Shown piece after piece: positions 1 through 11,540 of a stretch of DNA of 64,000 nucleotides. The position numbers were made by a program, and so were the translations under genes. This DNA is from Jacaranda mimosifolia. Its lineage: Eukaryota; Streptophyta; Magnoliopsida; Lamiales; Bignoniaceae. Positions within the stretch are counted from its first letter, which is position 1. Every line of letters starts with the position of its first letter. The stretch lies in NCBI GenBank assembly GCA_018894105.1, contig CM032118.1, forward strand, positions 33,212,690 through 33,276,689, in the 5' to 3' direction. The notes beneath the pieces were generated by a model. It had not been told where the DNA came from. It saw only the letters and a program-made list of their open reading frames with translations, and searched no databases.

Positions 1-110
1 AAATTTTCAACATGTAATATACTAAAATTAATCATGTTGAAAGCTTCTAACTATAAGCATATGGTGATTGCATATAAGTAGCCAGTTTATAAATAAGCTC
101 AAACCTGATG

Positions 111-121
111 CTCCGATACCA
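111..121 (-). other. Primer binding site (initiator-Met tRNA type)
   Basis: Minus strand TGGTATCGGAG, 2 nt inside the LTR end. Reverse transcription of most plant copia elements starts at TGGTATCAGAG; here one A is G. Confidence 0.65.
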
Positions 122-123
122 CA

Positions 124-696
124 TGTAAGAAAAGACATAAGCATATAGCATATATATAAAGAATCTTGAGCTGTTTTATAAACCAAACTACTTCTAGCAT
201 ATTACCTTGATCCATTTTGGGTAGAATCAAACCTGATGAGATAATGACTTTAACTATCAAGCCACACCCAATGGACCATCCTTAGGGAACTTGTGTCTTC
301 ACTCTCATAACTCACCGTGATGTTTGTGTCTAATAGCGATGGGAACTCACAAACTTGATTGAGTGGAGAAAGGGACCAAGGATGCCAAAATGATCCTAAC
401 CCATCAAGGATCATGAACAAGAATTAATGACGTGTTCTTCCATAAATGGATATTTAGTGAATAGTCTCCTCTTGTGAACATGCAACGAATGTGGAATAAC
501 CGATTCATGACTTTGGTCATGACCGATGAGTTTCCTTCATGTATATAACCATTGCACATGAACCATTCCATATTCAGTACAATGTATATACATTATTAAT
601 TACTCCACATTTATATCAACTACTTAATGCGGGAGATCTTTGATATGTATACATTTCATATGTTTATGAAGTCCACATGATATATTAATTCCAACA
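124..696 (-). repeat. 5' LTR of the copia-like element at the left edge
   Basis: About 573 bp, TG...CA in minus orientation. It is directly followed (minus sense) by the tRNA primer site. No second copy is in the window, so the length depends on the TG/CA ends and the PBS position. Confidence 0.65.
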
Positions 697-1109
697 GAAT
701 ATATATGTGAACGATTTTGTTGTTGATAATGCCATAATAAAAACCCCAATGCTAAAGCAAATTTTAGTTAATCCTTTTTCTATTAAGCCCTTTGTTGTGA
801 ATTCTCAATTTTGTATACCGTGCTCTCTATTGGTTAATTTTCCAATTCTGCTAGTTTGATTCTTTAGCATGTAAGTATGACTCTGAACTTGCAGAATTCG
901 TTCAAACTGCTTTGATAAAATAAATTGGCCAAAAAGAAATTATGAATTTTGCAATGATCATTTTGTGTAGTTGTGTTCAATTTATCTAACATGAGGAATT
1001 GAAATTAATAATTAAATAAACAAGATAAAAAATAAATAACTAAAAGATGATACGTATGTACAAAATATAACAAGTGCATTAGACTTTCTAAAGTATGGAA
1101 TCTTAGACA
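697..1109. other. Intergenic, nothing recognised
   Basis: AT-rich sequence between two retrotransposons. I see no ORF, repeat or RNA gene. Confidence 0.6.
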
Positions 1110-1114
1110 TAAAT

Positions 1115-2079
1115 TGTAAGCGCAAATTTTTTTATCTGCAAAATTAAAATTACAAGATAAGAAAAATTATACAAATAAAATAAAATTAAAATAAATCAAC
1201 TGTGAATTCAATCTCTAATTTAATCCTCTAATTCTTCCCTTTCCAAATATGATCTTGAAATTGGATGAGCTCTATGATGAATGTCTTGAATACTGTGGGT
1301 CTCCTTGAATTTGATTTGAAATAACGCCAAATCGAGGGTTTCACACCTTAATCTCGAATCAAATGCCAAAAATTTATGAGCTCCACGAAGAATGCCTTGA
1401 ATGTCGTGGATCTCCTTGAATTTGATTTGATGAAAATAATGCCAATTCGAAAGTTTCGCACCTTAATCTAAAATCAAATGCCAAAATATATGAGCTCAAC
1501 AAAAAATGCCTTGAACGCTGTGGATCTCCTTGAATTTAATTTGAATAAAATAATGTCAATTCAAGGGCTCCGCACCTTAGTCCTAAATCAAATGCTAGAA
1601 TATAATGAGCTCCGCGAAGAACACCTTGAACGTCGTGGATCTCCTTAAATTTGATTGAGAGAATTGCTGGACTCCTTCAAAGTTCCTCTCTCTTGTTGGA
1701 ATTTGTGTTGTGTGTAGAATGAACTTTGATCACCCCCTTTATATAGATACTTGATGGGAGAATTCCAAATTCACTTGAACTTCTTTGATGGTTATCTCTT
1801 CGATAATATAATATCAAATATCAAAATATAATATCAAGTGTGAAGAGATAATATCAAATATCTTTGATTTGATTAGTCTATAAATATAGGAACTTCACCT
1901 TTAACACTTGTCAATATTTGATTTGAGCATAAAATAAATGAGTATTAATTAAAATTAGTTATTTATCTTTTAGAATTAAATTTAATAAATTTCAAAAAAT
2001 AAATAAAATTTTAAATTAATATCTAGCATATTATTTTACATGTGTCACTTTTTCATTGGTTAAAATTAATATGTCTACA
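1115..2079 (-). repeat. 3' LTR of the gag-only gypsy element
   Basis: 965 bp, alignable by eye to 3728-4644. Inside is a roughly 120-bp imperfect repeat built round 'gagctccgcgaag..cgccttgaacg..gtggatctccttgaattt', about four times between 1265 and 1660. Confidence 0.85.
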
Positions 2080-2815
2080 AATGCCTCCACTTCAACTTGA
2101 GAATTTTAGATAGTTTATACTCATATCTAAGAGCCTTATTGACAATTTAGACTCTTATCAAGGAGCATTTAGAATTTGAAGACTTGAGCTTTGGTCTTGA
2201 AGATTGGAATATTTGAATCTGTGATTTGGAGACTTAAAAATTTAAGTCTTGGACTTGGAGACTTAGAGAGTTGAGCATTTGATTTGAAGACTTAGAGACT
2301 TGAGTCGTGGATTTGGAGACTTGAAGACTTAATCCATGGATATGAAGACTTGGAGACTTGATTTTTTGGATATGAAAACTCGGAGACTTGAGAATTTTAT
2401 ATAGTTTATACTCTTATCTCAGAGTATTATTGATAGTTTAGTCTCATATCGAGGAGCATTTGTAATTTGAAAGCGAAAATTAATTGCCCCCAACATCATT
2501 GTCATCATCATTGGCATCACTTGAGTCTTCTTGCTCATCAAAATTCATGCTCATTTCAATATTATATGCACGAGTTGCCAAATCTTTGAAAGTTTTTTGT
2601 TTAATTCCTTAAACTATATAGTAAAGACTCCAATGCATTCCTTGGATACACATCTCAATTGCTGAAGCCTCCGACAATTGATCTTTGCAATTAACACTTA
2701 AATTTCTCCAGTGATTGATATAGTCAATGACACGTTTTTCTTTCCATTTGTGAGAGTTGATAAGTTCAATCATGTTGATTGTCCTTCGAGTGCTATAGAA
2801 ACAATTGATGAACTC

Positions 2816-3787
2816 TTATTCCATTTGCCCCCAACTATCGATGGAGCATGCCTCCAATTCACTATACCAATCAAAAGTATTGTCCTTTGATGATCGAATA
2901 AACTGTTTGACTAGATGATCTCTGTATGTCTCAGCATTATTACAAGTTTCAATGAAATAAGCCACGTGCTGCTTTGGGTTGCCCTTGCCATCGAATTGCT
3001 GAAACTTTGGGGGTTGGTAACTAATTGGCATCTTCAAGTTGTCAATCCTTTGAGTATATGACTTGGAGTAAGTCATAGACGACTTAGAACTTCCATCAAG
3101 CTTGTCTTTGATAGTCTCCGTGATAAACTCCTTCAGTGGATCGATGTGAATTAGTCTAGTGGAAACTTCTAGTTCTTTTGTTGCAATCTCTTTATTTTTG
3201 GCTGGTTGTCTCCTTGCGGATGTTTTGCCTTCATCTTAAACCTCAATTTGCTTCTCCACCATGCAGCTAGCATCAAGATTTCCCACTTTGTTCATCAATT
3301 TGGAGATTTGAAAGTCTCGTTCTTGGATATGTTTCTTGAGTCCTTCAATGGCCATTGTCAAATTTGTAATTTGTTCTTCTAAGGTTTTTGCACTTGTCAC
3401 CATCACTGTTGCCATGCTCAAGGAATTTGATGTTGAGTAGGGAATGGATGATGCAGATTCTTCTTTTGAGTCTCCACCATTTTTATTCATATCAATAAAA
3501 TGCAACAACCCCTTTTCCACAACAAGCAAAGGAGCCACCTCCAAAGATGATTGCAACTTCTTAGGCATACTTCTTATGATAACGCCAACACTTTTTGCTT
3601 CATCACTTGAGAAATTTGAAGTAGTAAATTTCAATGTTGTAGTCTTATTGGCAGCCAATTGATACTTCAATCTTGATGAAACGAAGAGATGAGATGTAGA
3701 AATCGTCCTACCGGGCATGCCAAAATTTGTAAGAGCAAATTTCTTTATCTGCAAAATAAAAATTACAAGATAAGAAAAATCGTACAA
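2816..3787 (-). pseudogene. gag remnant of gypsy element (capsid region)
   Basis: Two minus-strand frames make up the remnant. The first, 3787-3236, starts inside the 5' LTR and runs through a leader region into a coiled-coil-like stretch (EEQITNLTMAIEGLKKHI). The second, 3076-2816, carries the gypsy gag signature PPKFQQFDGKGNPKQHV followed by HLVKQFIRS and FDWYSELEACSIDSW, as in plant retrotransposon gag domains. The frame then breaks at 2816. Sequence down to about 2480 still has a gag-like flavour but is littered with stops. There is no zinc knuckle. It is non-functional as read. Confidence 0.75.
3705..3722 (-). other. Primer binding site of the gag-only element
   Basis: TGGCATGCCCGGTAGGAC on the minus strand, 5 nt from the LTR. 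It resembles the TTTTGGCACGCCCGGTGGGAC sites seen behind many plant gypsy LTRs. Confidence 0.7.
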
Positions 3788-4644
3788 ATAAAATAATAGT
3801 AAAATCTATCAACTATGAATTCAATCTCTAATCTAATCATCTAATTCTTCCCTTTCCAAATATGATCTTGAAATTTGATGATATCCATGATGAATGCCTT
3901 GATCACTGTGGGTCTCCTTGAATTTGATTTGAAATTACACAAATTCGAAGGTTTCGCACCTTAATCTCGAATCAAATGCCAAAAATATATGAGCTCCGCG
4001 AAGGACACCGTGGATCTCCTTGAATTTGATTTGACGAAAATAACGCCAATTCGAAGGATTCGCACCTTAATCTCGAATCAAACGCCAAAATATATGAGAT
4101 CCGCAAAAAACGCCTTGAACGTCTTAGATCTCCTTGAATTTAATTTGAATAAAATAATGCCAATTCGAAGGCTCTGCACCTTAATCCCGAATCAAACGCT
4201 AAAATATGATGAGCTCCGCAAAGAACGCCTTGAACGCCGTGGATCTCCTTAAATTTGATTGAGAGAATTGTTGGACTCCTTCAAAATTCCTCTCACTTGT
4301 TAGAATTTGTGTTGTGTGTAGAATGAGCTTTGGTCACCCTCTTTATATAGATACTTGATGGGAGAATTTCATGTTGACTTAAACTTCTTTGATGATTATC
4401 TCTTCGATAATATAATATCAAATATATTTGATTTGATTAGTTTATAGATATAGATACTTTATCTTTGACACTTGTTAATATTTGATTTGAGCATAAAATA
4501 AACGAGTGTTAATTAAAATTAGCTATTTATCTTTTAGAATTAAATTTAATAAATTCCAAAAAATAAATAGAAATTTTAAATTAATATCTAACATATTATT
4601 TTACATTTGTCACTTCTCCATTGGATAAAATTAATAAGTGTGCA
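3728..4644 (-). repeat. 5' LTR of the gag-only gypsy element
   Basis: 917 bp with the same imperfect internal repeat (about 3880-4250). It is 48 bp shorter than the partner, partly because one 'aatatcaagtgtgaagag' stretch seen near 1830 is missing. Confidence 0.85.
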
Positions 4645-4649
4645 TAAAT

Positions 4650-5560
4650 ATTGTATACTTGCCAAAATTATTTGGCTGGTTGGATTCACAAGAGATTGCA
4701 AGTGGAGAAAAGCAAGTGGATTCCTCCAAAAAGGTCCAGTTACGAACAACAATTTTGGAATTATAGGACAAAACATATATTTGATAGAATTTTGCTCTGT
4801 CATTAGAGATTTTAGTCTCGCATATTCCGCAGCCTAACCATTTTAGTATTTTACTTACCAAAATTGGAAAAAAGAGCAAGGGGCTGTTTGCTTTCATTAG
4901 TAGGTTACTTTTCATTTTCAACATTATTTCAAAATAGAAAACTCTCAACTTCTATTTAATTATTTTCACACAAGATATTTTTTATTTTTATTTTCAATTT
5001 TTTCTTAAATTTACTCTATCATCTTATTATCACATCAATCAATTCAAATTCGATTTGATATAAAATATCCATTATCATTTAAAATTAATAATATATATAT
5101 CTTTAAAAATAAATCTCTTTGAAGTACATAATAAAAATAAATCACCTCAATTTTCAGCTATATACTTAATTTGAGTCTCTTAATCATTATTTTTAGACAA
5201 AATATTCAAATATAATCTTTTTTTCAGCTTTGTTTGATTGTGAATTGGGGCATTTTGCCAAAAAAAATTGGTAAAATAGTTTTTGGAAAGTGAGGTTGGG
5301 GAATGTGATGGTTCTTTGTTTGTATTTTGGGTGGTAAGTAGATAATGAATTGAGATAAACTTGTTTGTTTGTTTGAGTTTTGGGAGGGGAAAAGATGTCA
5401 TATCAATAACTTTTTTGTTGGATTGGTGAGGTGAAATAAATATTTTAAAATTATTTATATATGTGTATATATAAATTGGGTAGGAGGGAATGAGTAGGAA
5501 ATGAATTAGGAGGGTATTTTGGGATTTTTTTGGGGGGGTGTGTTTTGGGAATAGGGTTAG
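4650..5560. other. AT-rich transposon remnant, no gene
   Basis: From about 4877 (GGGCTGTTTGCTTTC) to about 5634 (rc GGTCTTGTTTGGTTACC) the ends look like imperfect inverted repeats of a small DNA transposon. The 5180-5626 minus-strand frame is low-complexity and no gene. No convincing TSD found. Confidence 0.35.
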
Positions 5561-5890
5561 GGAATGTGTACAATTCGTTTGTTTATATTTTGAGAGTTGA
5601 AAAATAAATTGGGAGCTGGTAACCAAACAAGACCTTCGTTTTCATAATTATAATTGACTTTTCAAATTTTAAAAATATTGAAAATAGAAAATGAAAATAA
5701 AAATGATAGATAATATATTAACAAGGGAATGTGTATAGTTCGTTTGTTTATATTTTGAGAGTTGAAAAATAAATTGGGAGCTGGTAACCAAACAAGACCT
5801 TCGTTTTCATAATTATAATTGACTTTTCAAATTTTAAAAATATTGAAAATAGAAAATGAAAATAAAAATGATAGATAATATATTAACAAG
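5561..5890. repeat. 165-bp tandem duplication
   Basis: Copies 5561-5725 and 5726-5890 abut exactly and differ at only a few bases (gtgtacaattcg versus gtgtatagttcg near the start). Both begin ggaatgtgta and end attaacaag. The high identity in otherwise decayed DNA points to a young duplication. Confidence 0.9.
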
Positions 5891-6961
5891 TTCTACCAAT
5901 CTTAAGTTTTTCAAATAAAAAAGTATAATTTGAATTCAAAAATTTCAAAAATGGATCATTTTATAAAATTCAGCTCTTTTGTTTTGACACAATACTTTTA
6001 AATAATAAAAGCACTTTTTGATCTTCTACTTAAAGAACAACTTCAACTTTAGAATTAGAAAAAATACAAAGAAGTAAAGATAAGCTACTGGCTACTGCCT
6101 ACTGCTGACTTGAACTTTGTTTTATTTGTTTTGGCTAAAATAGTTTTTAACCCGAAATATGAAAAATTAAACATCGCAATTTATTTTTCAAGAGTGTACT
6201 CAAAATATTCTCAAAACATCAATTTTATTTATTCCGTAACACAAATATACCCCTTACAATTACATATATATACATGTATCTTTTGACCAATATAAATACA
6301 TTATTCTCTCCTAAGACAACTTTTAATCATCCAAAAATAAAATAAAATAAATATCATAATCCCCAACTCGCAATCCTAAAATTCTTCTCTCAAAACATCT
6401 TTTCTAAAATATCTAAAACAATACCAAACAAAACCGAATTATATAAAATCTCATAATCAATACTTTAAGATTTGCCATAGGTAAAGAAGTAGCCAATAAT
6501 GGAGAGTATGAATAGATGGACCCCATGGAGGCAAAATAATATTGGTAATGTTTGGATTATATGTTTTGGGAGAATGAGTTTTGAAAGTGGGGTTGAGGAA
6601 TGTGATTTATGTTTGTTTTATTTTGGGAATAGTAAGAAAATTGTTTTGAGAAAATTTGATATGTTTGTTTATATTTTGGAATGAGACAAATTCTATTATA
6701 GTAGTCAAATTATTACTTTTTTGTTGGATTTTTTTGGGTGAAAATAAAATTGAATAATATTTTTTATTGTAAAAATAATAATAAAATATATAATATGTAT
6801 ATGTGATGATTAGATATGATTTTTTAATTATAAAAATAATAATAAAATATTATGATATGTATATATATGTATATGAAATTTTTGGTAATAAATTAATTGA
6901 TTTAAAGGAATATTTTGAGATTAATAGTGATTGTTTTGGAAGAAAAGTAAAATATATGTTT
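5891..6961. other. AT-rich intergenic, possible MITE debris
   Basis: There is no credible gene. Around 6540-6700 the sequence (ttgggagaatgagttttgaaagtgggg) is an inverted relative of 43320-43460, so it probably belongs to a shared small repeat family. The 6499-6684 and 6803-7051 frames are low-complexity. Confidence 0.4.
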
Positions 6962-7004
6962 GGTTACATTTTGGGAAAACAAATTGTTTTCCCAAAATGT
7001 AACC
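6962..7004. repeat. Perfect 19-bp hairpin
   Basis: Arms 6962-6980 and 6986-7004 pair perfectly with a 5-nt loop (aaatt). The arm sequence ggttacattttgggaaaac matches the terminal repeat type seen at 43488 and the hairpin at 40166. It is probably the end of a MITE-like element, not a regulator of the gene downstream. Confidence 0.8.
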
Positions 7005-7280
7005 CAACAAAGCCAATTAAGATTTCGGTGGATGCTACTATATTTTTATAATAATTTTTGAAACATTGGAGAAATGAAACAGAAAATGGTACAACCAAGT
7101 AAAGCATGCACACATTCCATTAAGAGGCAGACGGCCAACACGCGTCGTGTTGAACCAATATAAAAATGAAACTTCTCAAGTAAGCTAAAGCAAGAAGGGT
7201 CCATTCATCACCAAACACCAAAAAAATAAAAAAAAGGAAATAGGGAAAGAAGGATAGAAAGAAAAAATGGGGCCAGTCAG

Positions 7281-7290
7281 TATATATATG
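7281..7290 (+). promoter_or_regulatory. Possible TATA box of the BMT5-like gene
   Basis: TATATATATG lies 240 bp before the start codon in a short, less AT-rich stretch (7100-7460) free of transposon signatures. This is position and sequence only; TA-runs are common here, so it is tentative. Confidence 0.25.
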
Positions 7291-7527
7291 TTGCCACTAC
7301 ATCTATATGTTACGGTGGTGCTCACTGCTCACCATGTAATCAGAATCTCGGAATTACCCTCAGAATTTCTCCACAGCAGCAATTGAAAAAGTTAATCTGC
7401 TGATGGTACATCCGTCATTGCAGTCCATCATAAAAGAATAAAAAGACGAGTCTTTTCAGTGTTCTCAAATGATTTTGCCATAGGAAGATTAGAGAAGAGA
7501 ACATTTTTCCGACAGAAATCCATCAAT

Positions 7528-9349
7528 ATGAGAGAACTGTGGGGAGGGGAAGAAAGATGGATAAAACATTATTCATCAGGCCATCATATACTGTTGGTAG
7601 GCGAAGGAGACTTCTCCTTTTCTCTGTGTTTGGCTAAGGCTTTTGGTTCCGCCGCTAACATTGTCGCCACTTCACTCGACTCTTACGGTATTATAGCCTT
7701 TTCTTTTTTAGTCGTCTTACTTCTATTATCGATCCTCTTTGTGTATGATACCCATCCGTTGTTCTTTACTTCATCCGGGATTTTTGATTTGGGGACATTA
7801 AAAACTCAAAATTTACTAGATGAAGACTCCTGTTTTCAAAAGATACTGTTATATATGCAACTTCCTGATTGTTGATTTCTTTTGATAGACTTTATTTCCG
7901 TTTCGAATAATCCTTGCAAAGTAAAGATTTTCCTGTTTCCGTATATATAATGGGAAATGGTTAAGAGCTCGAGATTTCCATGAGGTTGGAGATTCTATTA
8001 ATTTCAGGGCTTGTGCCGAAGCCTGTTCTTAATCTGCAATACGGTTTACTGAATGACTAATTATTTTTTTCTTGTTAAGAGGTTAGGTACGAATGGCTGT
8101 CAATATTTCATGTTTATCATCCTCTGTCATCTTTTCTGTTCTCTGTTTTGATTCTAGATAATGAGGAATTCCTTTTACTGAACCAGATGAATTGATCAAG
8201 AAATACAAGAATGCAAAAGCAAATTTGGCGATTTTGAAAGATCTAGGGGCGTACGTGTTGCATGGTGTCGATGCTACCAGAATGAGGATTCTTCCTGATC
8301 TCTGGCGGAAGAAATTTGACCGGATTATTTTTAACTTTCCTCATGCTGGTTTCCATGGGAAAGAAAATAATCCACAGCTTATAATGTAAGCCTCTATTCT
8401 TGCAAAAAGGGATGATGAGATGAACTGCATTGTATTTGGTGTATGTCTAACTTGGTTTGTTAGGACTTGAATTTGGTGATTTAGGTGCTTTGGTGTATTT
8501 TATGTTTAAGGTAAGGCTATTTTCGTGTCACTAATATAACATGGTTAAAATTTTGCTGGGTGAGAAAAGTTTTGTTATAATGTTTGCCAACATTTTTTTT
8601 TTTCCCTTCAGCCATCAATGGACTTCCTTTGTCATGTGTACAGGATGCATAGGAATCTCGTTCACGGATTCTTATGGAATGCAAGCAGCATGCTGTGGAT
8701 TGATGGTGAAATCCATGTTAGTCACAAAATCACGGCTCCATTTGACAGTTGGAGGATTGAGGATCTAGCACGTCAGTGTTCATTACTTTTAATTGGCCTA
8801 AATGATTTCAAGATTGAAGACTACCCTGGTTACAGAAATAAAAGAGGATCAGGTTCTAGACCCAATAAGCCATTTCCACTGGGTGAGTGCAGAACTTTTA
8901 AGTTCAAACTTTGCCCTGGGGTTGAAAGAACTCTGAAGACAGGGACCAAGTTGGATTTGAGACAGACAATGTCTCAGAAGTTTCAAAGTCCTGTTGACAT
9001 GCAACGGCAGCAAGTTATATTTGGTAGGCAGCCCCCAGCGACACCTTTCACATTTAACGACGTCTGTCAACCTAGTGGATCAATATTGCACGTCGAGAAT
9101 GCAAATGAGTGCCATAGGATATTTGGTGGATATCTTGATCATGTTGAGAAAACATTTGGAAGTAGTAGTTATGAAGTCCAACATTCTGTCTGTGAGGCTT
9201 TGAGGCTTGGTTTCGAAATGTACATGGATGCAGCTCCGGGAAGACCGTTGAGTGGATATATCAGCATTTTGGAAGAACTCCACCGGTTGAGCATTCTGAG
9301 ATCTGCACAATTGAGACGGATGCTATTAGATCCTGATCAGCAACGCTGA
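7528..9349 (+). CDS. BMT5-like (DUF2431) Rossmann methyltransferase-domain protein, 3 exons, intact
   Basis: The gene model is 7528-7687, 8187-8385 and 8644-9349, giving 354 codons and a TGA stop. Each intron is GT-AG. The first junction completes an Asp codon (TAC G|AT GAA). The second must use the acceptor at 8643, because the one at 8611 breaks the frame. Residues 21-32 are the SAM-binding loop ILLVGEGDFSFS; 79-84 are HGVDAT; 97-108 are FDRIIFNFPHAG, the NFPH motif of this family. Exon 3 holds GEIHVSHK, DYPGYRNKRGSGS and PFPLGECRTFKFK, then a C-terminal extension of about 150 residues found in plant members. Yeast Bmt5 makes m3U in 25S rRNA; the plant paralogues are annotated by similarity and their substrate is unproven. 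ATG 7528 was chosen because the plant family starts shortly before WIKHYSSGH. It is the only undamaged copy of three in the window. Confidence 0.88.
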
Positions 9350-9894
9350 GCAAGTGGTTGTGGAACTTGACTTCTTTTTGTGACTTGTTGATCCAGCGGT
9401 TTGTTGAACCGTTAGAAAATGTGGGCCTTAAGTCTGTCAAGAAGCATTATAAAAACATCTAATGCGTTTAACATGGTGAGCCTTCGCTGGTTTTTCATTT
9501 ATTTCCTGCTATTTCTATTGAATATCATTTACTTGAAATTTCTACACGCTTCTTTGTGGTTTCTAAAACTTCGAAGGTTTGTTTCCATTTTAGGAGATGA
9601 TGTTCCCTTTTGTTATTACAGTGAAGGCAGCACGTGTTGTGCATGGAAGATTGATCTTTATCTGTTACATTTTTAGAAATATGTGATTAACACTGGAAAA
9701 TACTTTATTTCTTGCTTGAAATAAGAACTTAAGACTACAAACTAAAGAATAATTAAATTTATTATACTATGAGATATATCATATTCTCAAATATTAAGGC
9801 TATCTTTTTTTTTAATAAGAATTCTTTGAGAATGGTATCTTTTTCTAATAAAAATTCTTTGAGAATGGTATAATTTTGTCTACATATTCTTTCT
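9350..9894. other. 3' flank of the BMT5-like gene
   Basis: It should contain the 3' UTR, but I could not fix a polyadenylation site. From about 9700 on it is AT-rich. The 9419-9676 frame has no recognisable domain. Confidence 0.5.
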
Positions 9895-9985
9895 TAAGGC
9901 AGACACTTATCTTAGTTTCGTTGAGATTTGAACCTTGGATCTTAAGTACGCAAATGTGTCAGTAATGCTATTAGATAAGAATGCT
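9895..9985 (-). repeat. Possible tRNA-derived SINE fragment
   Basis: On the minus strand the sequence AAGGTTCAAATCTC resembles a pol III B box (GGTTCGANTCC). It follows a segment with 'taatagcattactgacacatttgcg'. Only a short degenerate piece is left; no poly(A) tail or TSD was found. Confidence 0.3.
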
Positions 9986-9998
9986 ATCTTAATTAAAA

Positions 9999-11540
9999 GG
10001 GTTAGTTACCCAGACTCCCTGAGGTTTGCCAAATTACCCAAAAGTCCATAGGTTTGTGATAATTGCAATGATCTCTCTAATATTTCGCTCCATCTTATAT
10101 ATATATATATATTTTAATTTTGTTAGTTTTTGTTAAAAAATTTGCTGATGTCATCATAAAATTTATATGAAAACCTAAAAATAGCCCCGATTACTGTTTT
10201 GATTATTTTTTGAACAAAAATGCCTTTGGACTTATTTATAATATATTTTATACCATGGAGATGTAATTTTAATATTATTTAAATTATTTATAATAAATTT
10301 AAATATATTTTATTATTAATAAAATTTCATAAATATGGAATAATTTTTAAATTCTAATTGATTTAAAGATAGTTTAATTAAATTTAATTGAATTTATTTA
10401 TTAATTAAAATAAAATAAGTAACAAATTAGAAAATAAAAATAAAAATTAAATGCATCCCTTTAATAATATAATTTTGTAATTTTAAAATAAATACTCAAT
10501 AATATTAAAATAATAAATATAAGTAAAATTATTTAATTAGATTAAGTTGAATTTACTTATTAATTAATAAATAAAATAAGTGAAATATTAAAAAATAAAA
10601 ATATATTATTTTACATAACATAAATTAATAATTTTGAGTTTAGTTGAATTTATTTATTAATTAGTAAAATTAAATATAAATAATATTAACAAACATATTT
10701 CAAATAATTTAATTATATTATCAATTATTAAAAATGTAAAATAAGTAAAAAATTAAAAATATCTATCATTTAGAACAACACAATTTTATTAATTCTAAAT
10801 TACATTCTTAATAAAATTAAAATAATCAATTACTTACAAAAATAATAAGAATCTAAAATTTAGAAAAATGTTAAATTTGTCAACTTAATTATAGCAAAAT
10901 AAATGAAAAATAAAATACTATGTTAATTAAGAATAAATAAGTAAAATTATTTTCAATATATATATTTAAAGTAAATTTGTATTAATATATATATATATAT
11001 ATATATATTACATTCCGACCTTCTCTCCACTTCTTTTTTTTCCTGCCGATCTCCTTTTTTTTTTTTTTTTTCTTCTGGCCATGGCCGGTGGTTGTTGCCC
11101 ATGGCAACCACTGCCAATGGCTGCCATGGCAGTAGGCAGCTCATGACGGCTGCTATGGGGGCTAGATCTGGCTAATTGGGGGTAGGGGTGGGGGTAAGGG
11201 GGATTTTTGTATATATATACTATATATTCTTATGTTTATATATATGTTATATATATTGTGTATATATATAAATATTTAAATATTTTTAATATATATTCTT
11301 TTATGGCTTAAAGGTATTTTTGTGATGTTATTAAATAAGGTTAATTTTGCTATTTTGATATTTTTTTTCCTTTTTTTGCTGAATTTTTTTATTTTTTTAG
11401 TAAAGCGTAAAATGAACTTTTTTCAAATTCTATCAATTTTAACGGTTAAAAGTTAACATCAGGGGGGTAATTATAGTTATTGCAAACCTGTGAACTTTTG
11501 GATAATTAGGCTAAACTTTGGAGGCGTTTGGGATTAACCC
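9999..11540. mobile_element. Non-autonomous Mutator-like element with ~80-100-bp TIRs
   Basis: The left end (GGGTTAGTTACCCAGACTCC) and the inverted right end (GGGTTAATCCCAAACGCCTCC) stay alignable for about 80-100 bp. Shared blocks include AGGTTTG, CCAAAAGT and CA/TAGGTTTG. Flanking 9-mers are TAATTAAAA (9990-9998) and TAATTAATT (11541-11549), 7 of 9 identical, fitting a decayed MULE duplication. The interior is AT-rich with no transposase. At about 11050-11170 there is an abrupt GC-rich patch ('gccatggc' repeats), possibly captured host DNA. Confidence 0.65.

Larger units (their letters stand above)
1..696 (-). mobile_element. Copia-like LTR retrotransposon, right end only, truncated by window edge
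   Basis: The stretch reads on the minus strand as a 5' LTR followed by the start of an internal region. The LTR begins TGTTGGAATT at 696, a usual Ty1/copia terminus, and ends TTACA at 124. Just beyond lies a primer-binding-site-like TGGTATCGGAG, one base off the initiator-Met tRNA match TGGTATCAGAG. Internal sequence 1-107 has no open frame. The rest of the element, including the other LTR, would lie left of the window, so the TSD (right flank GAATA at 697-701) cannot be confirmed. The copia assignment rests on the terminus and PBS only. Confidence 0.7.
1115..4644 (-). mobile_element. Ty3/gypsy-derived retrotransposon with gag only
   Basis: Two direct repeats, 1115-2079 and 3728-4644, bound a 1.65-kb internal part. 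Both start TGTAAG on the plus strand and end in CA. The 5-bp flanks match exactly: TAAAT at 1110-1114 and 4645-4649. The primer site is TGGCATGCCCGGTAGGAC (minus strand, 3722-3705), 5 nt inside the right-hand LTR, so the element reads leftward. Beside the left LTR the minus strand has a purine-rich run (GAAGTGGAGG), as expected for a polypurine tract. The only coding remnant is a gypsy-type gag. Protease, RT, RNase H and integrase are absent, so it would need another element's enzymes to move. It is either a deletion derivative or a LARD-like non-autonomous form. Confidence 0.85.

Noticed and set aside
6962..7004. Perfect hairpin as a regulatory RNA or terminator of the nearby gene
   Set aside because: Its arm matches ends of MITE-like elements elsewhere in the window.
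7459..7875. Unspliced 138-codon reading of BMT5-like exon 1
   Set aside because: Similarity to the family stops at the donor site after SLDSY, and the frame starts at a GTG; the spliced model restores the family sequence.
8541..8768. Use of the acceptor at 8611 for exon 3
   Set aside because: It breaks the reading frame; the acceptor at 8643 keeps it and gives the conserved HRNLVHGF.
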